A stretch of DNA of 64,000 nucleotides from JAYKJB01 sp035284745 [NCBI: Candidatus Sericytochromatia bacterium] (lineage in GTDB: Bacteria > Cyanobacteriota > Sericytochromatia > S15B-MN24). Positions 16,710 through 25,631 of the stretch are shown in pieces. The notes beneath the pieces were generated by a model. The model had not been told where the DNA came from and did no database searches. It was given only the letters and a program-made list of their open reading frames with translations. Each line of letters begins with the position of its first letter. The stretch's first letter is position 1. The stretch is taken from contig JAYKIL010000035.1 of NCBI GenBank assembly GCA_035284745.1, positions 1 through 64,000 on the forward strand, given 5' to 3'. The position numbers were made by a program, and so were the translations under genes.

Positions 16710-18239
16710 ATGTCACCTCCATTGTCCCCGTATGTGCCGGTTCGACGTGTTTCAGGCCCTGGAATCGGTTTTTGGTTTCTCTACCTTTGCGGTTATGTCG
16801 TCGCGCTGTTGGGCGTGCGGGGTTTTGCCCTGGCCTTTCAACTTCGACCCAGCCCTGAACTGCGATTACTGGTTGATGCTGCGCTGGCCGTGGGGGTTGC
16901 TTGGTTCTTTTTTACCTGGTGGGTTCGTCGACCGCGTGCCGTTTCCTCTCTGGACGATGTTTCGGGAAACACAGAATCAGGGCCAGATTTCCGACGGATC
17001 GTTGGCGATTTTTCAGCCGCTTCCCGAGAAAGCCTGGACATCACGGTCAACACAGAGGCATTTCTTGATGCGATTGCGGAGGCATTGACCCCTTCCTACC
17101 AGCTGGTCGTCATCAAAAAGTCCGGGGGTCCTTTTGAGCCGCTGGGCAGTCGTGGTTTGGCTGATCCCGTGGACCACCTCAAACGAGGGCCATCCCAGGA
17201 TGAGGTGAGCATTCCTCTGAAGGTAGGCGAACGGACGGTGGGACGTCTTTTGCTCGGCCCGCGTGTTTCCGGGGGCAGTTACATGCCTTCTGACTTCGCT
17301 TTGCTCGATAGCCTTGGACAGTCGCTGGCACTGTCTTTAAGAAATGCAGAGCTTTTTCACGAACTTGCCGGGCAGGAGCGACTTAAACGTGAGTTGGAAA
17401 TTGCCTGCGAGGTCCAAATGGGGCTTCTACCCAAGGCGTTTCCTCGCCTGCCGGGTGCCAGTTTGGCGGCACAATGTGTTCCTGCCTTGGAGGTCGGGGG
17501 CGACTTCTATGACTTTGTCCAGATTGATGCGACGCGCTGGGGCGTTTTGGTGGGTGATGTGGCAGGGAAAGGGGTTCCTGCATCCCTGATGATGGCGGTC
17601 TCGCTGACGCTGTTTCGTGCCTTGGCGCCAGGCATCCCTTCACCCGCGAGCACTTTGGGACGCTTAAATAAGTTGGTTCATCGAAATCGCCCAAGCAATA
17701 AAATATTTGTGGCCGCGGTCTACTTCATTTATGACGCGCGGGATGGGTCGGTCTTGATGGCCAATGCGGGGCATCCACCGCCTTTGATGGATGGGCAACC
17801 CGTGCCAATCAAAGGACTGCCGCTGGGTATTAATCCCCGCGTCGTTTACAAGGAAACAAAGTTCATCTTACCCCCGGGTTCGAGTTTAGCGGTTTACTCG
17901 GACGGGTTGGAAGATGCCGAAGATGAGAACGGGAAGCCCTTCGGACCTCAACGGGTCTCTTCGATGTTACGACGTTCGGCACGTATGGAACCTGAAGCGG
18001 CCCTGGAAAGTCTTTACACTGACGTGCGAACATACGTGGGACGCGGAACTCTCCCCGACGACCAAACAGTGGCGATTCTGCGAAGGAAACCCATCCAAGC
18101 CAATGTTTCGCTTCCCGTAAAGGAAGCTGCAACACAACATGACGCTAGGTCGGGCGCTCCGAACGTTGGTGAACGTTCTGCTTCCGCTTCCTCTCCAGAC
18201 CCTCTGTCACCAGGAGGTCCAGCAGATCTGGGAGCATGA
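16710..18239 (+). CDS. Membrane-anchored RsbU/SpoIIE-type PP2C phosphatase with GAF domain
   Basis: 509 residues. Two N-terminal membrane helices (about 20-45 and 53-70), a GAF-like sensor domain (about 105-215), a linker helix, then a SpoIIE PP2C domain from about 225. Metal-binding and catalytic residues are visible in VGGDFYDF, GDVAGKGVPASLMM, YSDGLEDAED and LPDDQTV. The family dephosphorylates STAS antagonists, so the partner at 11.8 kb is the obvious substrate. The Pro/Ser-rich tail of about 50 residues overlaps the convergent ddl gene by 95 bases, an unusually long antisense overlap. The gene follows the 973-residue protein by 20 bases and is probably co-transcribed. Confidence 0.9.
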   Translation: MSPPLSPYVPVRRVSGPGIGFWFLYLCGYVVALLGVRGFALAFQLRPSPELRLLVDAALAVGVAWFFFTWWVRRPRAVSSLDDVSGNTESGPDFRRIVGDFSAASRESLDITVNTEAFLDAIAEALTPSYQLVVIKKSGGPFEPLGSRGLADPVDHLKRGPSQDEVSIPLKVGERTVGRLLLGPRVSGGSYMPSDFALLDSLGQSLALSLRNAELFHELAGQERLKRELEIACEVQMGLLPKAFPRLPGASLAAQCVPALEVGGDFYDFVQIDATRWGVLVGDVAGKGVPASLMMAVSLTLFRALAPGIPSPASTLGRLNKLVHRNRPSNKIFVAAVYFIYDARDGSVLMANAGHPPPLMDGQPVPIKGLPLGINPRVVYKETKFILPPGSSLAVYSDGLEDAEDENGKPFGPQRVSSMLRRSARMEPEAALESLYTDVRTYVGRGTLPDDQTVAILRRKPIQANVSLPVKEAATQHDARSGAPNVGERSASASSPDPLSPGGPADLGA

Positions 18240-19191
18240 CGCCCGCTGCACGCGCGGCTTGTGGGAGTAAACTGCCCTCGGTCAGGCCTGGCAACGTATT
18301 GATTTCGAGAATGTAAGGTTCTTCGTCCCGAATAATAAAGTCACTTCGTGAGGCTCCGGAGCACGCGAGGCCGTGGTGGGCCCACAGGGCCATCTGCTGG
18401 ATGCGCGCGGTCAATTCTTCGGTGATTTGTGCGGGGCACAACTCGTCGGTCGCCCCCGGGGTGTATTTGGCCTGGTAGTCAAAAATTTCACTGGTCCGAG
18501 GCCGAATCTCGACCAGCGGTAGAGCCTGCAGGTTCTCCCCGCTGCCGATGACGGCTGCTGTCACCTCGATGCCCCGGATACGCTCCTCAATCAAAATCTC
18601 GTCATCGGTCTGAGCGACTGACGTCAGGGCGTCGATAAATTCATCGCCAGGTCCCACCATCTTGAGTCCCAAAGAGGAGCCTTGCGTCGCGCCCTTTATT
18701 ACCAGTTCCGCGCCCAGCGTGCTTTTCGCTTCGGTCTCGACGGCTTGACCGGTGAGTCCTTCCAGCGTTTGAATTCGATGAAAGCGGGAATGTCCCCGTT
18801 GCCATAATCCTGAAGGGGTACGGCGCCAATCTAAATAGCGCGCTTGCGGTATTTTTAGGTCCGTGAAAATCGATTTTGCACGAACTTTGTTCATGGCGAA
18901 TGCGCTGGCCGTGACACCCGAACCCTGGTACGGCAGCCCGAAGACATCCAGAAGTCCTTGAATGGTTCCGTCTTCGCCTCCGCGACCGTGTAAGGCCAGG
19001 AAGACAAAATCCGCACGGGCTGCTAAGTCGGCCAGCGCCAAGGGGGAGGCCAGAAGGTCGTTGAGTTCAACGGCGAAGGGTTCGTAGCGCTCTGGGTCGA
19101 GATTTTTTAGGACCATTTGCCCCGAACGCAGCGACACCTCCCGCTCACTTGATGGCCCCCCCATCAAGACGGCGACACGCAACTTAGACAC
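18145..19191 (-). CDS. ddl: D-alanine--D-alanine ligase
   Basis: ATP-dependent synthesis of the D-Ala-D-Ala dipeptide for peptidoglycan. ATP-grasp enzyme of 348 residues with MGGPSSEREVSLRSG at the start, LHGRGGEDGTIQG (substrate loop), NKVRAKSIF, the ATP-binding VIKGATQGSSLG loop, IEERIRGIEVTAAV, and the metal-binding C-terminus ILEINTLPGLTEGSLLP. GTG start, about ten bases after AAGGA. It is the last gene of a leftward set with two nucleotide-sugar enzymes and a porin. About 15 residues at its C-terminus are basic and lie antisense to the phosphatase gene. Confidence 0.96.
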   Translation of the reverse strand: MSKLRVAVLMGGPSSEREVSLRSGQMVLKNLDPERYEPFAVELNDLLASPLALADLAARADFVFLALHGRGGEDGTIQGLLDVFGLPYQGSGVTASAFAMNKVRAKSIFTDLKIPQARYLDWRRTPSGLWQRGHSRFHRIQTLEGLTGQAVETEAKSTLGAELVIKGATQGSSLGLKMVGPGDEFIDALTSVAQTDDEILIEERIRGIEVTAAVIGSGENLQALPLVEIRPRTSEIFDYQAKYTPGATDELCPAQITEELTARIQQMALWAHHGLACSGASRSDFIIRDEEPYILEINTLPGLTEGSLLPQAARAAGVMLPDLLDLLVTEGLERKRKQNVHQRSERPT

Positions 19192-19266
19192 GAGAAACGC
19201 ATCCTTTCTGAAACAGGCTTCCTAGGTTATCGTACCCTGAATTTCCCCTGCACCGCGTTAGGCCAA

Positions 19267-20343
19267 TCACAGGCCTGATGATGCAGCGAGATGAGTCCCT
19301 CGCCCCAGTACGCTGTCATCAGCCAGTACCAAATGATGACCCAGTTTCGCAGCAGCACCAATGACACACCTTTGACCGACAATACATTGATGAATGACGG
19401 CATCCTCACCGATGGTGCTCTTCGCCCCGACCAAGGCGCGTTCTATAATGGCGCGATCATCGACCGTGACATCATCTCCGATGACACTAAACTCTCTGAC
19501 GCTGGCTCGTTTTCGTATCCGACTGCGGGAGCCTATGTAAGCGGGACCTCTTATTTCTGCGGATGGATCAATCTCCACACCGGGCGCGAGCCAGACGCCC
19601 TGACCGTGTTTCGTTGCCGGGAGTTCCACTTCTACGCGCCCCATTAAAATATCACTGTGGGCTTGCAGGTATTTTCCTGGAGACCCAATGTCAATCCAGT
19701 AGGCGCCCGTTGTCACTCCGTATACGCGGGCGTCTAACTTCAGAAGCAATGGAAATAAGCCCCGCTCAAAGCTGAATGCCTCCCGTTCGGGGACATAGTC
19801 GAAAATTTCTGGCGACAAGACATATATCCCTGCATTGACGGTGTCGACCGTCGCCTCGTCCCAAGATGGTTTCTCTAAAAAACGGATGATACGACCGTCC
19901 GTCTCAGTAAAGACCAATCCATATGAAGTGGGGTCCGTGACCCGAAGCATCATGAGGGTTGCCTGGGCTTGTTTGGAGTGATGCACGCTGAGGAGTTGCT
20001 TAAGGTCGACATCCGTCAGGATGTCGCCGTTGATAACGACCATTGGGTCCCCATCAAAGTGCTCCGCTGCCAATTTGACGGCTCCTGCCGTCCCCATCGG
20101 GTTTTCTTCCAACGAATACACGATCTCCATACCCAGGCTCGAGCCGTCTCCGAAGTAGTTGGCAATGGCATCTGACAGGTAGTGAAGGTTAATGATGACG
20201 GAGGTAATACCTTGCCGGCGTAACCATTCAAGCTGGTGCTGCAAGAATGGCTTCTCAAACAGGGGCATCATGGGTTTGGGCGTGTTGTAGGTCAACGGGC
20301 GAAGGCGGGTGCCTGAACCACCCGCAATGATGACTGCTTTCAC
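19267..20343 (-). CDS. Mannose-1-phosphate guanylyltransferase-like NDP-sugar pyrophosphorylase
   Basis: 358 residues. N-terminal nucleotidyltransferase domain with the activator loop AGGSGTRLRPLTYNTPKPMM (residues 7-26, 20 residues quoted at most), the substrate sites INGDIL, FLEKP and VNAGIYVLSPEIF, and a C-terminal left-handed beta-helix of hexapeptide repeats (from about residue 245). The fusion is typical of GDP-mannose pyrophosphorylase and related enzymes in this clade. Its ATG overlaps the stop of the phosphoglucose/phosphomannose isomerase gene, supporting a path from fructose-6-P through mannose-6-P to GDP-mannose, although a phosphomannomutase is not visible. Sugar and nucleotide specificity is inferred. 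Confidence 0.85.
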   Translation of the reverse strand: MKAVIIAGGSGTRLRPLTYNTPKPMMPLFEKPFLQHQLEWLRRQGITSVIINLHYLSDAIANYFGDGSSLGMEIVYSLEENPMGTAGAVKLAAEHFDGDPMVVINGDILTDVDLKQLLSVHHSKQAQATLMMLRVTDPTSYGLVFTETDGRIIRFLEKPSWDEATVDTVNAGIYVLSPEIFDYVPEREAFSFERGLFPLLLKLDARVYGVTTGAYWIDIGSPGKYLQAHSDILMGRVEVELPATKHGQGVWLAPGVEIDPSAEIRGPAYIGSRSRIRKRASVREFSVIGDDVTVDDRAIIERALVGAKSTIGEDAVIHQCIVGQRCVIGAAAKLGHHLVLADDSVLGRGTHLAASSGL

Positions 20344-21413
20344 GGTCGCAATTCCACTTGGTGTACCTCATCCACGGCCATCCGGCGCTTAAGTTCGCCA
20401 ATGGCATCCACGGGGGTCGGGTCGAAACCGCTCAAAATACCGAGATAAACACTGACATAGTCACCGAGAATGAGCAGGTGAAGTTGACGTTCCAGTACGG
20501 TTTCTCCAATGCCCGCGAACGAGAAAATGTTGCCAACCCAAGGCCGTAAAAGATCCATCGCGTGGTTCGATTGGCGCTGAACCAATTCCGTATCGGCAGC
20601 ATCAAAGAGTTTGATAATGACGGTCTGAGGGTGCGGCATCGCGGTGAGATTGACGATGTCGTTGTGGGTGAATTCTGGAAGGATGCCGTACAGAGCGGTC
20701 GTTTTGGCGTTCTCGTTTAACTGACACTTCCAACGAACCGCAATAGAATCGGTGCTGCCCTGCACTCCTAGAATAAAGGGGGTTTTCTTCAACAACGCGG
20801 CCGCTAATTTTTTGGCGGGATTGCTATCGAAAGGGTTTGCAACACCATATTGCGTGCGCGCTGACTGCAGAACGGCAGCGGTCTCTGTGACCCGTAGCGG
20901 CGGAAACCCTGGCAACTGGCTGACAACGCCTAACAGTGAAAAATACAAGTCGCCGATCGCCGCCCGAGGTTGCCACCCTGCAGGAAGTTCCACAACAGGA
21001 AACCCCTTCACCTGAGCCAATGCTTGCGCGGACCCTCCGCTGGTGATGAGAACGATTTTTAGGTTTCGCTGGGTGGCCTCGCGCAAGGTATCCAGCGTTT
21101 CTGCGGTATTCCCTGAATAACTCAAAAAGATGCACAGCGTATCATCACCGACCCACTGCGGAAGTTGGTCACCCCGATGCACCCAAACCGGCCACGGGCA
21201 ATTTTTTGCGGCCACAGTGCGCAGCAATTCCCCACTGATGGCGGAGCCCCCCATGCCGCAGATGAATACACTGCGAAATTCTCCAGGGGGCAAAGGGCAC
21301 GCGCGGCCGCGAGAAAAAGCTGGTAATGCGACGTCAGGCAATTGATCCACGCAACGTAGCATCTTTTTCTCATCGACCGATGCGATGAAAGCAGGGTCAT
21401 CCAAAGGCAACAT
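20340..21413 (-). CDS. Bifunctional phosphoglucose/phosphomannose isomerase (SIS domains)
   Basis: Interconverts fructose-6-P with glucose-6-P or mannose-6-P. 357 residues with two SIS domains; signature elements are CGMGGSAISG, FLSYSGNTAETL, ITSGG, the catalytic NENAKTT (Glu) and EFTHNDIVNL (His), characteristic of the archaeal/bacterial bifunctional group rather than classical Pgi. GGGAGG lies six bases upstream of the ATG. Stop and start overlap (ATGA) with the guanylyltransferase gene. Confidence 0.9.
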   Translation of the reverse strand: MLPLDDPAFIASVDEKKMLRCVDQLPDVALPAFSRGRACPLPPGEFRSVFICGMGGSAISGELLRTVAAKNCPWPVWVHRGDQLPQWVGDDTLCIFLSYSGNTAETLDTLREATQRNLKIVLITSGGSAQALAQVKGFPVVELPAGWQPRAAIGDLYFSLLGVVSQLPGFPPLRVTETAAVLQSARTQYGVANPFDSNPAKKLAAALLKKTPFILGVQGSTDSIAVRWKCQLNENAKTTALYGILPEFTHNDIVNLTAMPHPQTVIIKLFDAADTELVQRQSNHAMDLLRPWVGNIFSFAGIGETVLERQLHLLILGDYVSVYLGILSGFDPTPVDAIGELKRRMAVDEVHQVELRP

Positions 21414-21534
21414 ATACGGCCTCCCGCAAGGATTTCGCGCAGATTCCAGCTCAGTGGACCTTCAAATTACCACATCTTTGTCGCCGTATGGCTGTCGTTC
21501 AGACCAAATTGCGCGATGCAAAGTGCTGCGGGTT

Positions 21535-23283
21535 TTAGAACGTAAGACGCGTCGAACACGACAATTGATCGTGTGAGAAGGGGGAAGCATCGAAAATGCC
21601 CTGTTTTTCCTGGGTGCCGAATTTACCGCGTGAGTATTCCAATTGGATTTCAGGCAGTTCAAACAGTTGCAACGCGGTTTGCACGGTTACGCCAGAATTG
21701 ATGGGTGAACTGAAAACGGCCCCTGGCCCAATGATTCCACCGCCCGTTTGTTGCATGGCGATGGTCACGCTGGGGATGATGAACAAGGGCGGGGTTTGGA
21801 TCGCAATGCCCAGGGACTGGTAATCGGCCTGTGTAAAAATGCTTTTGCCTGCAACAGTGCCAGGATTCGTCGCGTTGCTTCCCGCTGAGAGCAGTTGTCC
21901 CGACACCCAACCCAAGTGTCCGCGAAGACCGAGGTCGAACAAATTGCTCGAACCGAGTCGCAATGAGGCGCGTTGGGGCGCTATGTCGCTTGGATTGAAG
22001 CTTCCTTGGCCCAGTATTTCAGCCGAGAGGGCCAAGGATTCCTCGCCGAGGTCGATGCCAGCTGCCCAGGCCTTGTTTCGCGTAGCGAAATCGGGCTGGT
22101 CAGTGGGACCTGTGATGAGCCCGCGCAGATGAAGCATCCCATAATCGAGGCCTAAGGTGCCGACCGCTCGCGGACTATTTTGCCAGATGGCCAGCGCGGG
22201 CAAGCTGCCCGCAGCGATCGGAGTGCCGCCCATGAATAATGGACCGCTCAGTCCACTGCGGCTCAAGGCCAAACCGAAATTAACCGGGCCCGTGACGAAA
22301 CGTGCGCTCGACAAGATGTCACCGTGGGGTGCGTACAAACTGCTGTTATTGGGGTCCAAAATATCTGCAACAACCCCTGTCCCCGGCAACCACGCAGGCA
22401 CTCCGGACGGGGTGCTGGCAAAGCTCAGCGTTCCGTCTGGCCCACTGTTGAGTCCTGGGGTTCCCACAAAGCCGAAGCCTCCAGAGCCTTGGCGCCAGAC
22501 GTGTCCTTGGAAGGGGTCTGTGAAGGCTGATCCCATGGCGATATTTTCTCGCAGAGCGCCCAAGCCCAGGCGGTAATCCACCCACACGGGGTGATATTTC
22601 ATCATCAGCCGGGGAAGATACAAGTCCATCGCGGGGCGAGTTGCTGTGCCCCGTAAAAAACTGTCTGCCGCCGTCGAAGGGGAGTAAAGATCGGCATTGA
22701 GGGTGCTGCTGAGATGGATGCCGCGTGACAGCTCGGCATCAAAATCCAGAGATTGTCGTAAGCGGATATCAGCGGTCGCCGTGCCCCCGAAGGCCGCGTT
22801 CGGTACCCTTTGCCACGAACGAAAATCTGCTTGTGAACGGCCTTTCACTCGAACACCCTTCTCGAGAACACGGACGCGGTTTTCGAGTTTATCGGCTCTT
22901 TCGCGCAGCGTGTCCAGTTCTTCTCTGAATTCCCGTTGTAATCGAGCAATGGTGCGAAGGTCTTCAGGAGCGATCCCAGGTTCTGGCACCGGGGTGCCAG
23001 TTGCGATGGCAATGCGACGTTCGGTGACCTGAAGTAGTTTGGCGAGCGTTGCCGCCAGTTCATAACGTGTGACGTTGCGGCCGCCCCGGAATGTTTTGTC
23101 TGGGTAGGCTGAGAGGATCCCATATTTTTCAGTCAGGGACACAATGGCGGGTATTGCCCAGTGATCCGCCGGAACGTCCCTCAGTTCGGCGGGTGCCGCC
23201 CACGCCGGGCCGATAGACAAAACAGGGGCGCCGCTGATGAGCGCGGTCGCGAGCACAATACGAGACAGTGCGAGCATTTTCAC
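21535..23283 (-). CDS. SLH-domain outer-membrane porin
   Basis: 582 residues. Signal peptide of about 29 residues ending AWA, one SLH domain (about 33-95: LRDVPADHWA, KYGILSAYPDKTFRGG, VTRYELAATLAKLL), a coiled coil (about 108-145) and then a long beta-barrel ending in Phe (STRLTF), the outer-membrane insertion signal. The plan equals that of cyanobacterial and Deinococcus/Negativicutes SLH porins, where the SLH domain holds peptidoglycan-linked polymer and the barrel spans the outer membrane. GTG start with GAGG eight bases upstream. It is first in the leftward group with nucleotide-sugar enzymes and ddl, though 120 bases separate it from the isomerase gene. Substrate unknown. Confidence 0.9.
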   Translation of the reverse strand: MKMLALSRIVLATALISGAPVLSIGPAWAAPAELRDVPADHWAIPAIVSLTEKYGILSAYPDKTFRGGRNVTRYELAATLAKLLQVTERRIAIATGTPVPEPGIAPEDLRTIARLQREFREELDTLRERADKLENRVRVLEKGVRVKGRSQADFRSWQRVPNAAFGGTATADIRLRQSLDFDAELSRGIHLSSTLNADLYSPSTAADSFLRGTATRPAMDLYLPRLMMKYHPVWVDYRLGLGALRENIAMGSAFTDPFQGHVWRQGSGGFGFVGTPGLNSGPDGTLSFASTPSGVPAWLPGTGVVADILDPNNSSLYAPHGDILSSARFVTGPVNFGLALSRSGLSGPLFMGGTPIAAGSLPALAIWQNSPRAVGTLGLDYGMLHLRGLITGPTDQPDFATRNKAWAAGIDLGEESLALSAEILGQGSFNPSDIAPQRASLRLGSSNLFDLGLRGHLGWVSGQLLSAGSNATNPGTVAGKSIFTQADYQSLGIAIQTPPLFIIPSVTIAMQQTGGGIIGPGAVFSSPINSGVTVQTALQLFELPEIQLEYSRGKFGTQEKQGIFDASPFSHDQLSCSTRLTF

Positions 23284-23391
23284 TACGGATACCTCAGGAA
23301 GCCAAAATGGCGGCCCCCATGGTGTAGTTCAAAGGGCGGACCTTCGCAGTGACCATCGTACGCTCAAGGTTACCTCTTCAGCATTTACATT

Positions 23392-23415
23392 CCTTGCGGG
23401 GCAAGGCATCATGCC
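23392..23415. repeat. Two adjacent palindromes between the porin and ispA
   Basis: CCTTGC-GGG-GCAAGG (23392-23406) overlaps by two bases the palindrome GGCATCATGCC (23405-23415). They occupy the divergent intergenic region, so may be operators for porin or ispA. No clear promoter could be read on either strand. Confidence 0.4.
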
Positions 23416-23436
23416 TCTTTATTTCAAGGGGGGGAT

Positions 23437-24342
23437 ATGATCGCAATGGACTCCCAAGCCGCTTTTGATTTGGATACCTATTGGGACTCTTGGCGCCTTG
23501 CTATTGAGTCAGAACTGGATCGTTTAACCGTTCGGCGACAGCCCGAGACACTCTGGGATGGAATGCGTTACAGTCTGCAAGCGGGGGGCAAGCGCTTGCG
23601 TCCTCTGCTTACCGTGGCGACCCTGGAAGCCTTGGGGCAGGATCCGATGCCAGCCTTGCCGGCGGCTTGCGCGTTAGAGCTTATTCACACGCAAAGTCTC
23701 ATCCACGATGACCTGCCGGCCATGGATGACGATGACCTCCGGCGCGGGAAGCCCACCAATCACAAGGTGTTCGGTGAGGCCCAGGCCATTTTGGCGGGCG
23801 ACGCGATGTTGGCGTGGGCATTTGCTGTGATCGCAGGCCCATTGAACAAGGTTTACCCCGCTGAACGCTGCCTGGCCGTTGCAAGGGAATTGGCAGAGGC
23901 GACTGTCTTGGGAATGGTCAGCGGTCAGGCCGTCGATATTGCTTCCGAAGGCCAAACCATCAGCGCCGAGACTTTGGCTTACATCCACACCCACAAAACG
24001 GGTGCCCTCATTCGCGCGGCGGTTCGCACAGGTGCTGTGCTGTCTGGCGCCACGGTCTCTGACAGTGCGGCTTTGGATCGTTACGCAGACGCTTTGGGTT
24101 TGGCTTTTCAGATCGCCGATGACATTCTGGACGTCACGAAGACGGCTGCGGAGTTGGGGAAAACACCGGGCAAAGATGAGGCGGCGGACAAAGCAACGTA
24201 TGTCAAGATGTATGGTCTCGACGTGGCACACCAGCGTCTACAGCAGGCGGGAGATGATGCGGAGGAGGCCCTGGTTTCGTTTGACGCCTCGGCACTACCG
24301 CTGCGATCGCTGGCCCGCTACGTGGTGAACCAGGTCAACTGA
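23437..24342 (+). CDS. ispA: Short-chain polyprenyl diphosphate synthase (farnesyl/geranylgeranyl type)
   Basis: Condenses isopentenyl diphosphate with allylic diphosphates. 301 residues with the full motif set: AGGKRLRPLL, first Asp-rich motif DDLPAMDDDDLRRGKPT (with the two-residue insertion typical of bacterial FPP and plant/cyanobacterial GGPP synthases), HTHKTGAL, second Asp-rich motif IADDILDVT, and GKDEAADKATYV. Chain length (C15 or C20) cannot be decided; in Cyanobacteriota the orthologue is crtE. Two ATGs three codons apart are possible, since AGGGGGG precedes both. It leads the operon ispA, DUF212, tlyA. Confidence 0.93.
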   Translation: MIAMDSQAAFDLDTYWDSWRLAIESELDRLTVRRQPETLWDGMRYSLQAGGKRLRPLLTVATLEALGQDPMPALPAACALELIHTQSLIHDDLPAMDDDDLRRGKPTNHKVFGEAQAILAGDAMLAWAFAVIAGPLNKVYPAERCLAVARELAEATVLGMVSGQAVDIASEGQTISAETLAYIHTHKTGALIRAAVRTGAVLSGATVSDSAALDRYADALGLAFQIADDILDVTKTAAELGKTPGKDEAADKATYVKMYGLDVAHQRLQQAGDDAEEALVSFDASALPLRSLARYVVNQVN

Positions 24343-24343
24343 G

Positions 24344-24790
24344 GTGGCGTGGGCGGGTGTAGAGCATCAAGCTCTGATAGCAGGCGCTCTCGCGCTTTCC
24401 ACGGCTCAAATGCTCAAGACTTTTCTACATTTTGTGGCGGAACGTCGGGTGGATTTTAAAGTGGCCGTTGCGACGGGCGGCATGCCCAGTTCGCATACTG
24501 CTTTGGTTGTCAGCGTGACGGCAACGGTTGCTTTTGTGCAAGGCTTGAATTCGATGCTGTTTGATGTCTGCACCGTCTTTTCGGCCATCGTGATGTACGA
24601 TGCGACGGGTTTGCGCCAAGCTGCTGGCCGCCAAGCAGCGGTGGTCAACAAAATGATGGATGAATTGTGGGCGGAGCGTACCGTCAAGGAGATTCGCCTG
24701 AAGGAATTGCTGGGACATACCAAGCTCGAGGTCCTCGGTGGAGCCCTCTATGGCGCCTTGGTCGCTGTTTTTGTGCACTGTGGGTGGTAG
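24344..24790 (+). CDS. Divergent PAP2 family (DUF212) membrane protein
   Basis: 148 residues, with four hydrophobic segments. The DUF212 signature is evident: ATGGMPSSHTALV, MYDATGLRQAAGRQA and LKELLGHTKLEVLGG. The family is a distant relative of PAP2 phosphatases; it keeps the PSSHT motif, but activity is unproven. GTG start one base after the ispA stop. ispA/crtE next to a DUF212 gene is a known arrangement in cyanobacteria and Firmicutes, suggesting a role in isoprenoid diphosphate or membrane-lipid metabolism. Confidence 0.9.
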   Translation: MAWAGVEHQALIAGALALSTAQMLKTFLHFVAERRVDFKVAVATGGMPSSHTALVVSVTATVAFVQGLNSMLFDVCTVFSAIVMYDATGLRQAAGRQAAVVNKMMDELWAERTVKEIRLKELLGHTKLEVLGGALYGALVAVFVHCGW

Positions 24791-24793
24791 CCC

Positions 24794-25600
24794 GTGAGTA
24801 AGAAAACGCGTTTGGATCAGCATTTGATGGACCTGGGGCACTTCGCGTCCCGAGAACGGGCCCAGGCCGCAATCATGGCGGGCCTGGTCAAAGTGAATGA
24901 GCAAGTCGTGACCAAAGCGGGGCAGCCCGTTTCCCCGGAGGCCGTTATCCAGGTGCTTGGGGAAGCTCATCCGTTCGTGAGTCGTGGCGGCCTAAAGCTG
25001 GCGCGAGCGCTTGATGTTTTTGATGTTTCTCCGGCAGGGCGGTGGGTGCTGGATGCGGGGGCGTCCACTGGCGGATTTACCGACCTTTGTCTTCAACGGG
25101 GGGCAACCCACGTGTATGCCGTCGATGTCGGTTATGGTCAATTGGCGTGGAGCCTTCGCCAAGATTCGCGGGTTACCGTGATGGAACGAACGAATGTCCG
25201 GAACCTCGGGCCTGAAAACTTCCCGATGCCGCCGTCGTTAATCGTGGCGGACCTTTCATTTATTTCGTTAGCGAAAGTGATGCACCCGCTGAGTCTGATT
25301 TTGGGGCCCGATGGCGAGGTGATCACATTGATCAAGCCCCAATTTGAGGTCGGAAAAGGACAGACTGAAGGGGGAGTAGTTCGAAACAAGGCGGCTCAGG
25401 AACGCGTGCTGGCCGATGTCACTCGCGCGGCGGAGTTGGTGGGTTGGGGATTGATCAACCTGGCACATTCTCCGATTAAGGGGCCCGAAGGCAATATAGA
25501 GTTTTTAGCGCACTGGCGACCGCACGCGCTATCGAGTTCCCTCAATTTTTTGGCCGTTGTTGAACGGGCTCACTTAGAACTTAGTGATAACCGAAAATGA
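24794..25600 (+). CDS. tlyA: TlyA-family rRNA (cytidine-2'-O)-methyltransferase / hemolysin-like
   Basis: 268 residues. N-terminal S4 RNA-binding domain (about 5-65) and C-terminal FtsJ/RrmJ-like methyltransferase with the SAM loop LDAGASTGGFTDLCLQRGA and the catalytic Lys in TLIKPQFEVGK. TlyA proteins methylate 16S/23S rRNA ribose; the hemolysin name is historical. GTG start three bases after the DUF212 stop. The operon is ispA, DUF212, tlyA, and faces the asparaginase gene convergently with no terminator visible in the 31-bp gap. Confidence 0.93.
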   Translation: MSKKTRLDQHLMDLGHFASRERAQAAIMAGLVKVNEQVVTKAGQPVSPEAVIQVLGEAHPFVSRGGLKLARALDVFDVSPAGRWVLDAGASTGGFTDLCLQRGATHVYAVDVGYGQLAWSLRQDSRVTVMERTNVRNLGPENFPMPPSLIVADLSFISLAKVMHPLSLILGPDGEVITLIKPQFEVGKGQTEGGVVRNKAAQERVLADVTRAAELVGWGLINLAHSPIKGPEGNIEFLAHWRPHALSSSLNFLAVVERAHLELSDNRK

Positions 25601-25631
25601 ACGGGGTGTTCGTCTGTGACAAGCGGTCTAA

